A DNA stretch of 64,000 bases. It comes from Azospirillum oryzae. Its GTDB lineage: Bacteria; Pseudomonadota; Alphaproteobacteria; Azospirillales; Azospirillaceae. Position 1 is the first letter of the stretch. The number at the start of each line of letters is the position of its first letter. The position numbers were made by a program, and so were the translations under genes. Below the pieces are notes generated by a model. The model saw only the letters and a program-made list of their open reading frames with translations. It was not told the origin of the DNA and did not search any database. The stretch lies in NCBI RefSeq assembly GCF_900177515.1, contig NZ_FXAK01000007.1, positions 790,501 to 854,500 of the forward strand, written 5' to 3'. Shown in pieces: positions 35,828-44,903 of this stretch.

Positions 35828-36874
35828 ATGACGGGGGACAAGACGATGAGCATGGCGGGCACCGATCTTTTCGAGCTGTCGCGGGGCGTGCTGGATGTTG
35901 CGTCGAAGAAGGTGTCCTTGATCGAGGACATCACCCGGCGCACCAAGATGCTGGCCATGAACGCCCTGATCGAGGCGGCGCGGGCCGGCGACGCCGGACG
36001 CGGCTTCGCCGTCGTCGCCAACGAGGTGTCGGAGATCTCGACGCAGGTCAACAGCATCACCAAGGAGCTGCGGTCGGAGATCGTCGCCCGCGTTGACCAT
36101 CTGACCACCACCGGCAGCGCCATGGTGCAGGAGATGCACGGCAAGCGGCTGGCCGACCTGTCGCTCAACATGATCGAGATCATCGATCGCAACCTGTATG
36201 AGCGGTCCTGCGACGTGCGCTGGTGGGCGACCGACAGCGCGGTGGTCGATTGCGCCGCCGACCCGACGGAGGAGGCGCGCCGCCATGCCTCGCGCCGGCT
36301 GGGCGTGATCCTGGAATCCTACACGGTCTATCTCGACCTGTGGATCGCCGACCGCAACGGCAACGTCATCGCCAACGGCCGGCCCGACCGCTATCCCGGC
36401 GCGCGCGGCGCCAACGTGTCGGACGAGCCGTGGTTCCGCCAGGCGCTGGCCACCCGCAGCGGCGGGGAGTTCACCGTCGGCGACGTCGCCCGCAACCGCA
36501 GCCTGGACGACCGCGTCGTCGCCACCTACGCCACCGCCATCCGCCGTGACGGCGAGGCGGACGGCGATGCCATCGGCGTGCTCGGCATCTTCTTCGACTG
36601 GGAGCCACAGGCCGCCGCGGTGGTCGAGGGCGTGCGGCTGGAGGCCGGCGAACGCGAGAAGTCGCGCTGCCTGCTGCTCGACGCCCGCCATCGGGTGATC
36701 GCCTCGTCCGACGGCCGCGGCCTGCTGACCGAGACGGTGCCGCTGCGCCGCAACGCCTCCACCATGGGTCACTATATCGACGACAAGAACCGGCTGGTCG
36801 GCTACGCCCTGACCCCCGGCTACGAGACCTACAAGGGCCTTGGCTGGTACGGGGTCATCATTCAGGAGCGGTGA
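35828..36874 (+). CDS. Soluble MCP-hairpin protein with C-terminal Cache/PDC domain (inverted order)
   Basis: 348 residues (342 if ATG 35846 is used). The N-terminal about 100 residues resemble one stretch of the chemoreceptor signalling tip ([33 protein letters not shown]). The C-terminal about 200 residues resemble a PDC/Cache sensor: LDLWIADRNGNVIANGR, SDEPWFRQALATRSGG, FTVGDVARNRS, DAIGVLGIFFDWEPQA, and the final GYETYKGLGWYGVIIQ. No signal peptide or membrane span is seen. The order is the reverse of a normal receptor and the Cache domain would lie in the cytoplasm. The family assignment of the whole chain is unknown. A terminator follows the stop. Confidence 0.75.
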   Translation: MTGDKTMSMAGTDLFELSRGVLDVASKKVSLIEDITRRTKMLAMNALIEAARAGDAGRGFAVVANEVSEISTQVNSITKELRSEIVARVDHLTTTGSAMVQEMHGKRLADLSLNMIEIIDRNLYERSCDVRWWATDSAVVDCAADPTEEARRHASRRLGVILESYTVYLDLWIADRNGNVIANGRPDRYPGARGANVSDEPWFRQALATRSGGEFTVGDVARNRSLDDRVVATYATAIRRDGEADGDAIGVLGIFFDWEPQAAAVVEGVRLEAGEREKSRCLLLDARHRVIASSDGRGLLTETVPLRRNASTMGHYIDDKNRLVGYALTPGYETYKGLGWYGVIIQER

Positions 36875-36900
36875 TCCTGCCGTCTTGACTGTCGCCTTCG

Positions 36901-36939
36901 GGAACAGGGCCGGGATACACTTCCGGCCCTGTTCCGTTT
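36901..36939 (+). terminator. Terminator after the MCP-Cache gene
   Basis: A perfect 13-bp stem GGAACAGGGCCGG/CCGGCCCTGTTCC with a 9-base loop followed by GTTTC, 27 bases past the stop. It lies just upstream of the epimerase gene. Confidence 0.7.
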
Positions 36940-36953
36940 CGGGGTTCGCGATC

Positions 36954-37946
36954 ATGTCCGCCCAGCAGTTGACCGTCCGTCGGGAAACCTTCCCCATCCG
37001 CGGAGCCTTCCGCATCTCGCGCGGGGCCAAGACCGAGGCCGCGGTGGTGGTGGCGGAGGTGACCGATGGTCCTCACCGTGGCCGCGGCGAGTGCGTGCCC
37101 TATGCCCGCTACGGCGAAAGCGTCGACGGAGTCGCCGCCGCGCTGGAGGCGATGGCCGACGCGGTGGCCGGCGGGCTCGACCGCGACGCGCTGGCCCGGC
37201 AGATGCCGCCGGGCGCCGCCCGCAACGCGCTGGACTGCGCGCTCTGGGACCTGGAGGCCAAGCGCAGCGGCGTGCCGGCCTGGAAACTCGCCGGGCTGGC
37301 CGAGCCGCCGGGGCCGCTGGTCACCTGCTACACGCTGAGCGTCGACGAGCCCGAAGCGATGGCCGCCGCGGCCCGCGAGCGGGCGCCGCGCCATCCGCTG
37401 CTGAAGATGAAGCTGACGGGGGAGGGCGATCTCGACCGCGTCCGCGCCGTCCGCGCCGCCGCTCCCGCCGCCCGGCTGGTGGTCGACGCCAACGAGAGCT
37501 GGACGCTGGACCAGCTTCACCAGTTTGCCCCGGTGCTCGCCGGGCTGGGCGTGGAGATGATCGAGCAGCCGCTGCCGGCCGGCCAGGACGAGGCTTTGCT
37601 CGGCATCGACTGTCCGGTGCCGCTCGGCGCCGACGAATCCTGCCATGGGCTGGAGTCGCTGGAGCGTCTGCGCGGGCTCTATCGGGTGGTGAACGTCAAG
37701 CTGGACAAGACCGGCGGCCTGACCGAGGCACTGGCGATGACCCGTGCCGCCCACGCCATGGGCTTCGAGGTGATGGTCGGCTGCATGGTGGCGACGTCGC
37801 TCGCCATGGCGCCGGCGATGCTGGTGGGGCAGGGCGCGCGCTACGTCGATCTGGACGGTCCGCTGCTGCTGGCCCGCGACCGCGAACCGGGACTGGTCTA
37901 TGACGGCGCGGTGGTCCAGCCGCCGGTCGCGGAGTTGTGGGGGTAG
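36954..37946 (+). CDS. Dipeptide epimerase of the enolase superfamily (L-Ala-D/L-Glu epimerase type)
   Basis: 330 residues. It belongs to the muconate-lactonizing-enzyme branch, whose YcjG-type members epimerise peptidoglycan-derived L-Ala-D-Glu. Catalytic features are KMKLTGEGD (Lys of the KxK motif), VDANESW (metal Asp), EQPLP (metal Glu), GADESCHG (metal Asp) and NVKLDKTGGLTEAL (second-half Lys). The start is ATG 36954 (MSAQQLTVRRE), after the terminator. Specificity is inferred from motif pattern only. Confidence 0.88.
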   Translation: MSAQQLTVRRETFPIRGAFRISRGAKTEAAVVVAEVTDGPHRGRGECVPYARYGESVDGVAAALEAMADAVAGGLDRDALARQMPPGAARNALDCALWDLEAKRSGVPAWKLAGLAEPPGPLVTCYTLSVDEPEAMAAAARERAPRHPLLKMKLTGEGDLDRVRAVRAAAPAARLVVDANESWTLDQLHQFAPVLAGLGVEMIEQPLPAGQDEALLGIDCPVPLGADESCHGLESLERLRGLYRVVNVKLDKTGGLTEALAMTRAAHAMGFEVMVGCMVATSLAMAPAMLVGQGARYVDLDGPLLLARDREPGLVYDGAVVQPPVAELWG

Positions 37947-37959
37947 GTTTCGGCTGGCG

Positions 37960-38088
37960 ATGCCCCCTCCCTAACCCTCCCCCTCTTCGAGGGAGAGGGG
38001 ACTGCCGCCGCTTTGCAAGCTTTCCCCTCTCCAGCTGAAAGCGGGGAGGGAGGGTCCCGCGGCGAAGCCATCGGAGGGAGGGGGCATC
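37960..38088. repeat. Dispersed G/C-rich palindromic repeat, copy 2
   Basis: GATGCCCCCTCCCT (37960-37973) pairs perfectly with AGGGAGGGGGCATC (38075-38088). An inner hairpin CCCCTCT-TCG-AGGGAGAGGGG and a second GC-rich pair lie within. It shares the inner segment GGGACTGCCGCCGCT with copy 3 at 44904-45053. Confidence 0.7.
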
Positions 38089-38101
38089 CGAAGCCTGCTC
38101 C

Positions 38102-38512
38102 TCACGCCCCCTGCACATAAGGCGGCGGCGGAGTCCCCACCGACGCCGGCACATAGGGCGCATCGGCCAGCCCGTTGACCTTGGCGGCCATGACGAAGTC
38201 GTTCTCGTGCAGCCCCCTGATCTTGTGGGTCCAGAAGGCAACCGAGCAGTGGCCCCAGCCGTAGCGGATCTCGGCATGGTGTCCTTCCGCCTCGCAGAGG
38301 TCGCCGACCTGGACGGCGAAGGCCTGGGCCTGGGCGAAGTCCGGGAACTTGAAGTCGCGCTCGATGCGGTCGGGATCCTCCTTCAGGACCCAGCCCGGCA
38401 CCTGCACCAGATAGGAGGCGGCCATCGCCTGGTCCATCGGCGGTATCCCGCCGCGGCAGGGCTCGCAGGTCTTGCCCGCCAGTTCCTCTGTCGTCGGTGC
38501 TTGCGGTGTCAT
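38102..38512 (-). CDS. phhB: 4a-hydroxytetrahydrobiopterin dehydratase (PCD/DCoH)
   Basis: 136 residues. It dehydrates the carbinolamine left after aromatic hydroxylation, regenerating the pterin. The active-site block EGHHAEIRYGWGHCSVAFWTHKI holds the catalytic histidines. The N-terminus has a Cys pair TCEPCRGG, found in many bacterial members. No phenylalanine hydroxylase gene is adjacent. The stop borders the repeat element. Confidence 0.92.
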   Translation of the reverse strand: MTPQAPTTEELAGKTCEPCRGGIPPMDQAMAASYLVQVPGWVLKEDPDRIERDFKFPDFAQAQAFAVQVGDLCEAEGHHAEIRYGWGHCSVAFWTHKIRGLHENDFVMAAKVNGLADAPYVPASVGTPPPPYVQGA

Positions 38513-38662
38513 CCCGATCTCTCCCTTGTTGGTAGGCTGGTGTTGGTGGGCTGGACGGTCTGGGCTAGAACCTCACCGCCTACAAGCTTGGGGTCGGGCC
38601 GATGCTTCGGCAAGCCCGCCGCCCCGCCTGCACCCATTGCCGGGAATTTGGGAAGCGATCCG

Positions 38663-39268
38663 ATGACTGACCTGCGCACCGACTTGCCCTTCGCCGACTA
38701 CCAGTATCCGACCAAGCCGGTGGACGGGCCGCGGCTCGCCATCGTCGGCGAGGCGCCGGGAGCAGAGGAGGCGCGGCAGGGCACCCCCTTCGTCGGCCGC
38801 AGCGGCAAGCTGCTGGACGAGTCGCTGGCCGCCGTCGGCATCGAACGGGCGGAATGCCTCGTCGCCAACGTCTTCCGTTACCAGCCGCCCGGCAACAAGG
38901 TCGCGCATTTCTTCTCCTCGCGCGCCCGCGCCCGCAAGGAGGGGCGGGAGATCGACGAGAGTTGGGGCGCTTTCGGCACGTCGGACCGGCTGCTCGCCGA
39001 ATTCGCCGGCGAGATCGAGCATCTGCGCGCCACCCTGGCCGACTACCGCCCGTCGGTGATCGTTGCGCTCGGCCGCACCCCGACCTGGGCCCTGACCGGA
39101 GAGAACGGCATCCTGCAGCTGCGCGGCAAGGTGCTGCCCTGCCGCCTGCTGGACGGGGTGGAGGTGGTGCCGACCTTCCACCCCAGCTACCTGCTGCGCG
39201 GCCAGCTGGTGGAGCAGCCGACCTTCCTGGCCGACCTGCGGCTGGCCGTGTCCCGACTCAATCGTTAG
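38663..39268 (+). CDS. Uracil-DNA glycosylase superfamily protein (family 4/5 type)
   Basis: 201 residues. It removes uracil from DNA or acts on related lesions. The N-terminal active-site block GEAPGAEEARQGTPFVGRSGKLL is the family 4 motif, and the C-terminal TFHPSYLLRG provides the second active-site His. The four Cys of a family 4 [4Fe-4S] cluster are not all visible, so a cluster-free relative is likely. ATG 38663 follows TTGGGAAGC. It overlaps the methyltransferase gene tail by 11 bases, convergently. Confidence 0.87.
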   Translation: MTDLRTDLPFADYQYPTKPVDGPRLAIVGEAPGAEEARQGTPFVGRSGKLLDESLAAVGIERAECLVANVFRYQPPGNKVAHFFSSRARARKEGREIDESWGAFGTSDRLLAEFAGEIEHLRATLADYRPSVIVALGRTPTWALTGENGILQLRGKVLPCRLLDGVEVVPTFHPSYLLRGQLVEQPTFLADLRLAVSRLNR

Positions 39269-39917
39269 GAAGCAGCCGCCAGATCACCGTTTCGCGCGTC
39301 TCCCGGTCCTCCAGCTCCAGCGAGGTCGGGACGGTGTAGGTGGCCACCTTCTCGATCCCGCCGGCGGGGGCATAGGCGCGGCCGGGGTCGCCCAGCAGCA
39401 CCAGCGTGCCGGTCGCGGCGACCTCGCGCAGCCACGCCGTCACCCGCTCCGCCATCGGCTTCTCGTAGCAGACGTCGCCGGCCAGAACCACGTCGATGCC
39501 CGGCAGGGGGCGGCCGACCAGATCGGCGCTGACCGGCTTGACCTCCACCCCGTTGGCTTCGGCGTTCAGCGCGATGGCGGCGAGCGAGAAGCGGTCGATG
39601 TCGCAGGACTGCACCCGCGCCGCCCCCGCCTTCATCGCGGCGATGCCGACCAGCCCGGTGCCTGCGGCAAAATCGAGCACGGACTTGCCGGCCACCAGTT
39701 CCGGCCGGTCGAGCAACAGCCGAGCCACAGCTTGTCCCCCCGGCCAAGCGAAAGCCCAGTACGGCGGTGGCAAATTCGTGGCGGCCAAGGTCTCTTCGGT
39801 CGCCTCCCAGAGTGGCGTGACCTCGGTGGCAAGATGAAGCTTGATTTCCGGCAACAGCGGAGTGGTCGTCAGCGTCGTGTTGTCGCGGACGAAATCTGGC
39901 GGGGATGCATTGTTCAT
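39258..39917 (-). CDS. Class I SAM-dependent methyltransferase (EtfB lysine methyltransferase-like)
   Basis: 219 residues. The SAM-binding motif I is VLDFAAGTGLVGIAAMKAG. The segment PPPYWAFAWPGGQAVARLLLD and the downstream DVVLAGDVCYEKPMAERV resemble the METTL20/EtfB lysine methyltransferase group, which methylates electron-transfer flavoprotein beta. The acceptor is inferred from that likeness. It starts at MNNASPPDF and is divergent to the CHAP gene. Confidence 0.8.
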   Translation of the reverse strand: MNNASPPDFVRDNTTLTTTPLLPEIKLHLATEVTPLWEATEETLAATNLPPPYWAFAWPGGQAVARLLLDRPELVAGKSVLDFAAGTGLVGIAAMKAGAARVQSCDIDRFSLAAIALNAEANGVEVKPVSADLVGRPLPGIDVVLAGDVCYEKPMAERVTAWLREVAATGTLVLLGDPGRAYAPAGGIEKVATYTVPTSLELEDRETRETVIWRLLPND

Positions 39918-40059
39918 ACGAGGATTCCCAAGGGACTCCGCTGTTGGGGGGATGACGGCCGATGGCTTATGAATGTTACATTATTCAAACGGTGTAGACA
40001 CAGCTGCGAACCCGTGTTACCCGTTCTGCCAAGGGGAAAACAGAGGGATTGGGGGAGTC

Positions 40060-40902
40060 ATGCGGCAGAGGGGAACCGCCATCGGCCTTTCGTTTGCGGC
40101 TTTGATCGCGCTCAGCCCCCTTACCGTGTCGACGGCTGCCGCACAAGACGGCGATTGCGTTCGTACGGTCCGCTCCATCTCCGATTTCACGATTCGCGGC
40201 GACGCCTGGACCTGGTGGGACCATGCCGCCGGCCAGTATGACCGCGAACACCGCCCCGCCGTCGGCTCCGTCCTCGTCTTCAAGCGCACCGGCCACATGC
40301 GCCGCGGTCACGTCTCGCTGGTCAGCGCGGTGATCGACCGCCGCACCATCGAGGTCGACCACAGCTGGCTGGATGGCGACGGGCTTCGCCGCGGCATGCG
40401 GGTGGTCGATGTGTCCCGCAACAACGACTGGTCCGCCGTCCGCGTCTGGCACGAGCCGACCGACCAACTCGGCCTGCGCGTCTATGCCGCCTATGGCTTC
40501 ATCATGCCGGAAGGCGAGGAAGCGCCGCGCGGCGGCCGGATGCTGGATGCCGGCGACCGCGGTATGGACCAGGGCTTCGCCAGCAGCCCGCGCGGCCGCG
40601 GCAAGGCCACCGGCCCGCGCATGTTGGAAGCCTCGCTGCACCCGCAGAAGGGCCACGCCGTCTCGGTCCCCGGCCGCAAGCCGCAGAGCCTGCCGGCCAC
40701 CGCCGTCGCCTCCCACGCGCCGCAGAAGCCTCAGCGCATGGATGTCGCCGTGCTTCCGTCGCGCAAGCCGGCCAGCGTGCACGCCGCCCCGGTGACGGTC
40801 GCCGAAGTCTCCTCCCCCGGCAACCGCCGCACCGTCGCTCCCGGTCGCAAGCCCGGCTCCGGCAACTCCGTCGCCCAACTGGCTGAGACCAGCGGGCGCT
40901 GA
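40060..40902 (+). CDS. Secreted CHAP-domain protein
   Basis: 280 residues. A signal peptide ends near STAAAQDG. The CHAP amidase-type domain follows, with the active Cys in DGDCVRTVRSIS and His in GHVSLVSAVID. CHAP proteins cut peptidoglycan cross-bridges or act as amidases. The C-terminal about 120 residues are low-complexity, with three short repeats around RKP (PGRKPQS, PSRKPAS, PGRKPGS). ATG 40060 has GGGGGAG directly before it. An upstream in-frame ATG at 39973 is less likely. A terminator follows. Confidence 0.82.
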   Translation: MRQRGTAIGLSFAALIALSPLTVSTAAAQDGDCVRTVRSISDFTIRGDAWTWWDHAAGQYDREHRPAVGSVLVFKRTGHMRRGHVSLVSAVIDRRTIEVDHSWLDGDGLRRGMRVVDVSRNNDWSAVRVWHEPTDQLGLRVYAAYGFIMPEGEEAPRGGRMLDAGDRGMDQGFASSPRGRGKATGPRMLEASLHPQKGHAVSVPGRKPQSLPATAVASHAPQKPQRMDVAVLPSRKPASVHAAPVTVAEVSSPGNRRTVAPGRKPGSGNSVAQLAETSGR

Positions 40903-40927
40903 ACGGGGCGGATTTCAGTTTTTCAGG

Positions 40928-40956
40928 AAGGGCGGGGCTTTGCTCCGCCCTTTTTG
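40928..40956 (+). terminator. Terminator of the CHAP gene
   Basis: A stem of about 9 bp, GGGCGGGGC/GCTCCGCCC with one G-T pair, loop TTT, followed by TTTTTG. It lies 26 bases past the stop. Confidence 0.8.
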
Positions 40957-41013
40957 TTTATGTTGTTGATGCAGGAGTTGGGGGGCAACTCCGATTGCCC
41001 CCACCACGTCCCC

Positions 41014-41961
41014 TTAAATCTTCCCCGCCAGGATCGCCGCCAGCACCAGCCAGCCGAACCAGCGGTTGGACTTGAACTTGTCCAGGCAGTCGCCCTGGTC
41101 GTCCGGCCGCCAAGTCGCGACCTGCCAGGCCAGCTGCAGGGCGGCCAGCGACAGCACCGGCAGGAACAGCCCGCCGAGGCCGGCCAGACGGCCGGCGATG
41201 CCGATGCCGACATAGGTCAGGGTGTAGAAGCCGTAGATCCAGATCTTGCTCTGGTCGCCCAGGCGCAGCGCGGTGGACTTCACGCCGATGCGGGCGTCGT
41301 CCTCCTTGTCCTGATGGGCATAAATGGTGTCATAGCCCAGCGTCCAGGCGATGCCCGTCACATAGAGCGCCACGGCCGGCCAACCGACATCGTTCTGCAC
41401 CGCCGCCCAGCCCATCAGCGCGCCCCAGTTGAAGGTCAGGCCCAGGAAGGCCTGCGGCCACCATGTGATCCGCTTCATCAGCGGATAGGTGAAGACCAGC
41501 AGCAGCGACAGCACGCCTAGCCCGATGGCGGTCGTCCCCAACTGGACCAGAACCAGCAGCGACACCAGAAGCTGGGCCACCAGAAAGGCCAGCGCCTGAC
41601 GCACCGACACCTGTCCCGACGGGATCGGGCGCGAGCGGGTGCGCTCCACCATCGCATCGAACTTGCGGTCCAGGATGTCGTTGACGGTGCAGCCCGCACC
41701 GCGCATCAGCACCGCGCCGACCCCGAACAGCGCCATCAGCCAGAGCAGCGACGGCCAGTCCCGGAAGGGCTGTGGCATGGCCAGCGCCACGCTCCACCAG
41801 CAGGGGAACAGCAGCAGCCATGTCCCGATCGGGCGGTCGAGTCGCGCCAGCGTGACATAGGGGCGCAACCGGGCGGGAATGCGGCGGGCGATCCAGCCAT
41901 CCTGCCGGATGTCGGTGAATCCGGAATCGGGAAGAGTCGGGCCGGTGGAAGCAGTGGGCAT
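41014..41961 (-). CDS. ubiA: 4-hydroxybenzoate polyprenyltransferase UbiA
   Basis: 315-residue integral membrane enzyme that prenylates 4-hydroxybenzoate in ubiquinone synthesis. The two Asp-rich Mg-binding motifs are seen: NDILDRKFDAMVERTRSRPIPSG near residue 90 and DTIYAHQDKEDDARIGVKST near 215. About nine hydrophobic segments are present. The start MPTASTGP lies 238 bases from the divergent receiver gene. Confidence 0.95.
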   Translation of the reverse strand: MPTASTGPTLPDSGFTDIRQDGWIARRIPARLRPYVTLARLDRPIGTWLLLFPCWWSVALAMPQPFRDWPSLLWLMALFGVGAVLMRGAGCTVNDILDRKFDAMVERTRSRPIPSGQVSVRQALAFLVAQLLVSLLVLVQLGTTAIGLGVLSLLLVFTYPLMKRITWWPQAFLGLTFNWGALMGWAAVQNDVGWPAVALYVTGIAWTLGYDTIYAHQDKEDDARIGVKSTALRLGDQSKIWIYGFYTLTYVGIGIAGRLAGLGGLFLPVLSLAALQLAWQVATWRPDDQGDCLDKFKSNRWFGWLVLAAILAGKI

Positions 41962-42199
41962 GACGGCGGTGTTTCCGCTGTGCTATGGAGATGTCTGAAC
42001 AGGCAATCAGGGCGAAGGTATCGGGCTGCCGCCTGTGCGGCAAGTGCGGCGCACCGCGTGGGACCGGAGTGAAGTCCGGCAACATTGCGGCCGAACACCC
42101 GGGCTTAAGCTATGAAAAATTGCAGTTCCGGGACTTGCGCGCGCCAAAATCGTGCCAATACTGTTTCTTTATCAAAACCTCAGCGGCTTGCAATCGCAA

Positions 42200-42589
42200 A
42201 TGGACATGAGCACAAAACCGGACCGTTTCGCCGTCGTCATCGATGACGAGTCGATCATCTTGGCCGGGATGGAGATCATGCTGGACACCTGGGGCTATCA
42301 GGTGCTTGCCGCGGAGGATGTGGAAACCGTCCTGGCGAAGCTCCCCGGCTGTCCGGCGCCTGATGTGATCCTGTCCGATTACCGGCTGCGCGACGGCTGG
42401 TCAGGCATCACCGCCGTGCGGGCGGTGCGCGAGGCCTGCGGAGCCACCGTGCCCGCCATCATCCTGACCGGCGACACCGGTGCCGAACTGATGGCCGCCG
42501 CCAAGGCGGATCAGATCCGCATCCTGCACAAGCCTGTCCAGCCCAACGACCTGCGCCGCCAGATCGACGCCCTGATCTCGGCTCCTTGA
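42200..42589 (+). CDS. Single-domain response regulator (receiver)
   Basis: 129 residues, receiver only. Acidic pocket VVIDDES, phospho-acceptor Asp in DVILSDYRLRDG, switch Thr in AIILTGDTG, and Lys in ILHKPVQP are visible. The composition and GYQVLAAEDVE pattern look like receivers of hybrid kinases with DUF-type extensions. No kinase gene is adjacent. The start is uncertain between ATG 42200 and 42206. Confidence 0.85.
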   Translation: MDMSTKPDRFAVVIDDESIILAGMEIMLDTWGYQVLAAEDVETVLAKLPGCPAPDVILSDYRLRDGWSGITAVRAVREACGATVPAIILTGDTGAELMAAAKADQIRILHKPVQPNDLRRQIDALISAP

Positions 42590-42683
42590 TCTCTGCCACC
42601 GATCCGCATGACCGGCTTCTGATCTGCTGACTTGCACGCCCGCGGCCGGCTATAGTCGGCGCCGCCCCGCGGAGACGAAGACC

Positions 42684-43463
42684 ATGGCCGACCCGATCAA
42701 GACCCGCCTGTATGTGGACAGCCCGCTGGCCGAAGGCCAGTCGGTCGGGCTGGACCATGAGCGCGCGCATTTCCTGCGCCATGTCCTGCGGCTGGACCGC
42801 GGCGATCCGGTGGCGGTGTTCAACGGCCGCGACGGCGAATGGCGGGCGGTGATCGACGGCTTCGGCAAGGGCTGGTGCTCGCTGACCGTGACGGAGCAGC
42901 GGCGGGAGCAGGACTCGACCCCCGACCTCTGGCTCCTCTTCGCTCCGCTGAAGAAGGGCCGCATCGACTTCGTCGCCGAAAAGGCGACCGAGATGGGCGT
43001 TTCCCGCCTGTGGCCGGTCTTCACCCGCCGAACCGACCCCAACCGCGTCAACATCGACCGGCTGCGCGCCAACGCGGTGGAGGCGGCCGAACAGTGCGAG
43101 CGCTTGAGCGTGCCGGAGATGGGCGAGGCGCTGCCGCTGGACCGCGCGCTGGCCGGCTGGCCGGCCGACCGCCGGCTCTATCTGTGTGCCGAGGCCGGCT
43201 CCGCCCGTCCCATCGCCGAGGTGCTGCGCGATGCCCCTGCAGGCCCTGCAGCCCTGCTCATCGGGCCGGAGGGGGGCTTCGACCAGTCGGAACTTGACGA
43301 ACTCGCCAAACTTCCCTTTGTTGTTCCGGTGGGATTGGGTCCGCGCATCCTGCGGGCCGACACGGCGGTGGTGGCGGCGCTGGCTTGCTGGCAGTCCTTG
43401 GCCGGGGACTGGACTGCCGGGGGAAGCGACCGGCGTCCGCCATTCCGCGCGCCGATCCCGTAA
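42684..43463 (+). CDS. rsmE: 16S rRNA (uracil(1498)-N(3))-methyltransferase RsmE
   Basis: 259 residues. An N-terminal PUA-like domain (HERAHFLRHVLRLDRGDPVAVF) precedes the SPOUT knot with LIGPEGGFDQSELDELAK and the C-terminal GPRILRADTAVVAALACWQ. It methylates U1498 in the 30S decoding region. The start has CGGAGACG upstream. Just upstream of gshA (48 bases), so possibly co-transcribed. Confidence 0.95.
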   Translation: MADPIKTRLYVDSPLAEGQSVGLDHERAHFLRHVLRLDRGDPVAVFNGRDGEWRAVIDGFGKGWCSLTVTEQRREQDSTPDLWLLFAPLKKGRIDFVAEKATEMGVSRLWPVFTRRTDPNRVNIDRLRANAVEAAEQCERLSVPEMGEALPLDRALAGWPADRRLYLCAEAGSARPIAEVLRDAPAGPAALLIGPEGGFDQSELDELAKLPFVVPVGLGPRILRADTAVVAALACWQSLAGDWTAGGSDRRPPFRAPIP

Positions 43464-43511
43464 CCGGCCGTCACCCGGCCGATCCTCCGTCCACTTCCCG
43501 CGAGAGACTTC

Positions 43512-44876
43512 ATGTCCGCACCCCCGACCACGCGCGGCGAACCCATCACCGACCGCCGCCAGCTTGCGGCCTATCTCGAATCCGGCTGCAAGCCGGCGCC
43601 GGACTGGCGCATCGGGACCGAGCACGAGAAATTCGCCTACCGCACCTCCGACCTGCGGCCGCTGCCCTATGACGGGCCGGACGGCATCCGTGAACTGCTG
43701 ACCCGGATGACCCGCTTCGGCTGGCAGCCGGTGGAGGAGAAGGGCAACATCATCGCCCTGGTCCAGGACAAGGCCAACATCACGCTGGAGCCCGGCGGGC
43801 AGGTCGAACTGTCCGGCGCCCCGCTGGAGACCCTGCACCAGACCTGTGCCGAGGTGCACCGCCACCTGCGCCAGGTGAAGGAGATCGGTTCCGAACTGGG
43901 CATTGCCATGATGGGGCTGGGCTTCCAGCCGAAATGGAAGCGCGACGACATCCCCTGGATGCCCAAGGGCCGCTACAAGATCATGCGCGACTACATGCCG
44001 AAGGTCGGCTCGCTCGGCCTCGACATGATGACGCGGACCTGTACCGTGCAGGTCAATCTGGACTTCGCGTCCGAAGCCGACATGGTGAAGAAGTTCCGCG
44101 TGTCGCTGGCCTTGCAGCCGATCGCGACCGCGCTGTTCGCCATGTCCCCCTTCACCGAGGGCAAGCCGAACGGCTTCCAGAGCTTCCGCAGCCACATCTG
44201 GACCGACACCGATCCGGACCGCACCGGCGACATTCCCTTCGTGTTCGAAGACGGCTTCGGCTTCGAACGCTATGTCGACTATCTGCTCGACACGCCGATG
44301 TACTTCGTCTACCGCGACGGCGTTTACATCGACGCGGCCGGCCAGTCCTTCCGCGACTTCCTGGAGGGCAAGCTGCCGGCGCTGCCGGGCGAACTGCCGC
44401 TGATCACCGACTGGGCCGATCACACCACCACCGCCTTCCCGGAAGCGCGTCTGAAGAAGTATCTGGAGATGCGCGGCGCCGACGGCGGTCCGTGGCGCAG
44501 CCTGTGCGCGCTGCCGGCCCTATGGGTCGGGCTGCTCTACGATCAGGTGGCGCTGGATGCGGCGTGGGATCTGGTGAAGGACTGGACGACGGCGGAACGC
44601 GCGCATCTGCGTTCCGATGTGCCGCGGTCGGGCCTGCGCACCAGCTTCCGCAACGGCACGGTGCGCGACGTGGCGCTGGAGATGCTGGCGATCGCCCGCG
44701 ATGGTCTGGCGCGGCGCGCCCGCAACGACAATTGGGGCGACGACGAGACCCACTTCCTCGACACGCTGCAGGTCATCGCCGAGACCGGCCGCAGCCCGGC
44801 CGACGAACTTCTGGAGAAGTTCAACGGCCCCTGGGGCGGCAGCGTCGATCCGGTGTTCAAGGAGTATGCGTACTGA
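43512..44876 (+). CDS. gshA: Glutamate-cysteine ligase (plant/alphaproteobacterial type)
   Basis: 454 residues of the GCS2-type ligase that makes gamma-glutamylcysteine, first step of glutathione synthesis. Key blocks: [21 protein letters not shown], the ATP-site [13 protein letters not shown], the [14 protein letters not shown] and [16 protein letters not shown] stretches, and the two Cys near the regulatory site differ from the plant redox Cys pair. The start has CGAGAGAC upstream. The stop is followed by the repeat copy 3. Confidence 0.95.
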   Translation: MSAPPTTRGEPITDRRQLAAYLESGCKPAPDWRIGTEHEKFAYRTSDLRPLPYDGPDGIRELLTRMTRFGWQPVEEKGNIIALVQDKANITLEPGGQVELSGAPLETLHQTCAEVHRHLRQVKEIGSELGIAMMGLGFQPKWKRDDIPWMPKGRYKIMRDYMPKVGSLGLDMMTRTCTVQVNLDFASEADMVKKFRVSLALQPIATALFAMSPFTEGKPNGFQSFRSHIWTDTDPDRTGDIPFVFEDGFGFERYVDYLLDTPMYFVYRDGVYIDAAGQSFRDFLEGKLPALPGELPLITDWADHTTTAFPEARLKKYLEMRGADGGPWRSLCALPALWVGLLYDQVALDAAWDLVKDWTTAERAHLRSDVPRSGLRTSFRNGTVRDVALEMLAIARDGLARRARNDNWGDDETHFLDTLQVIAETGRSPADELLEKFNGPWGGSVDPVFKEYAY

Positions 44877-44903
44877 GGGGAGTGGGGGCTTGGCAGAAGT
44901 GAG

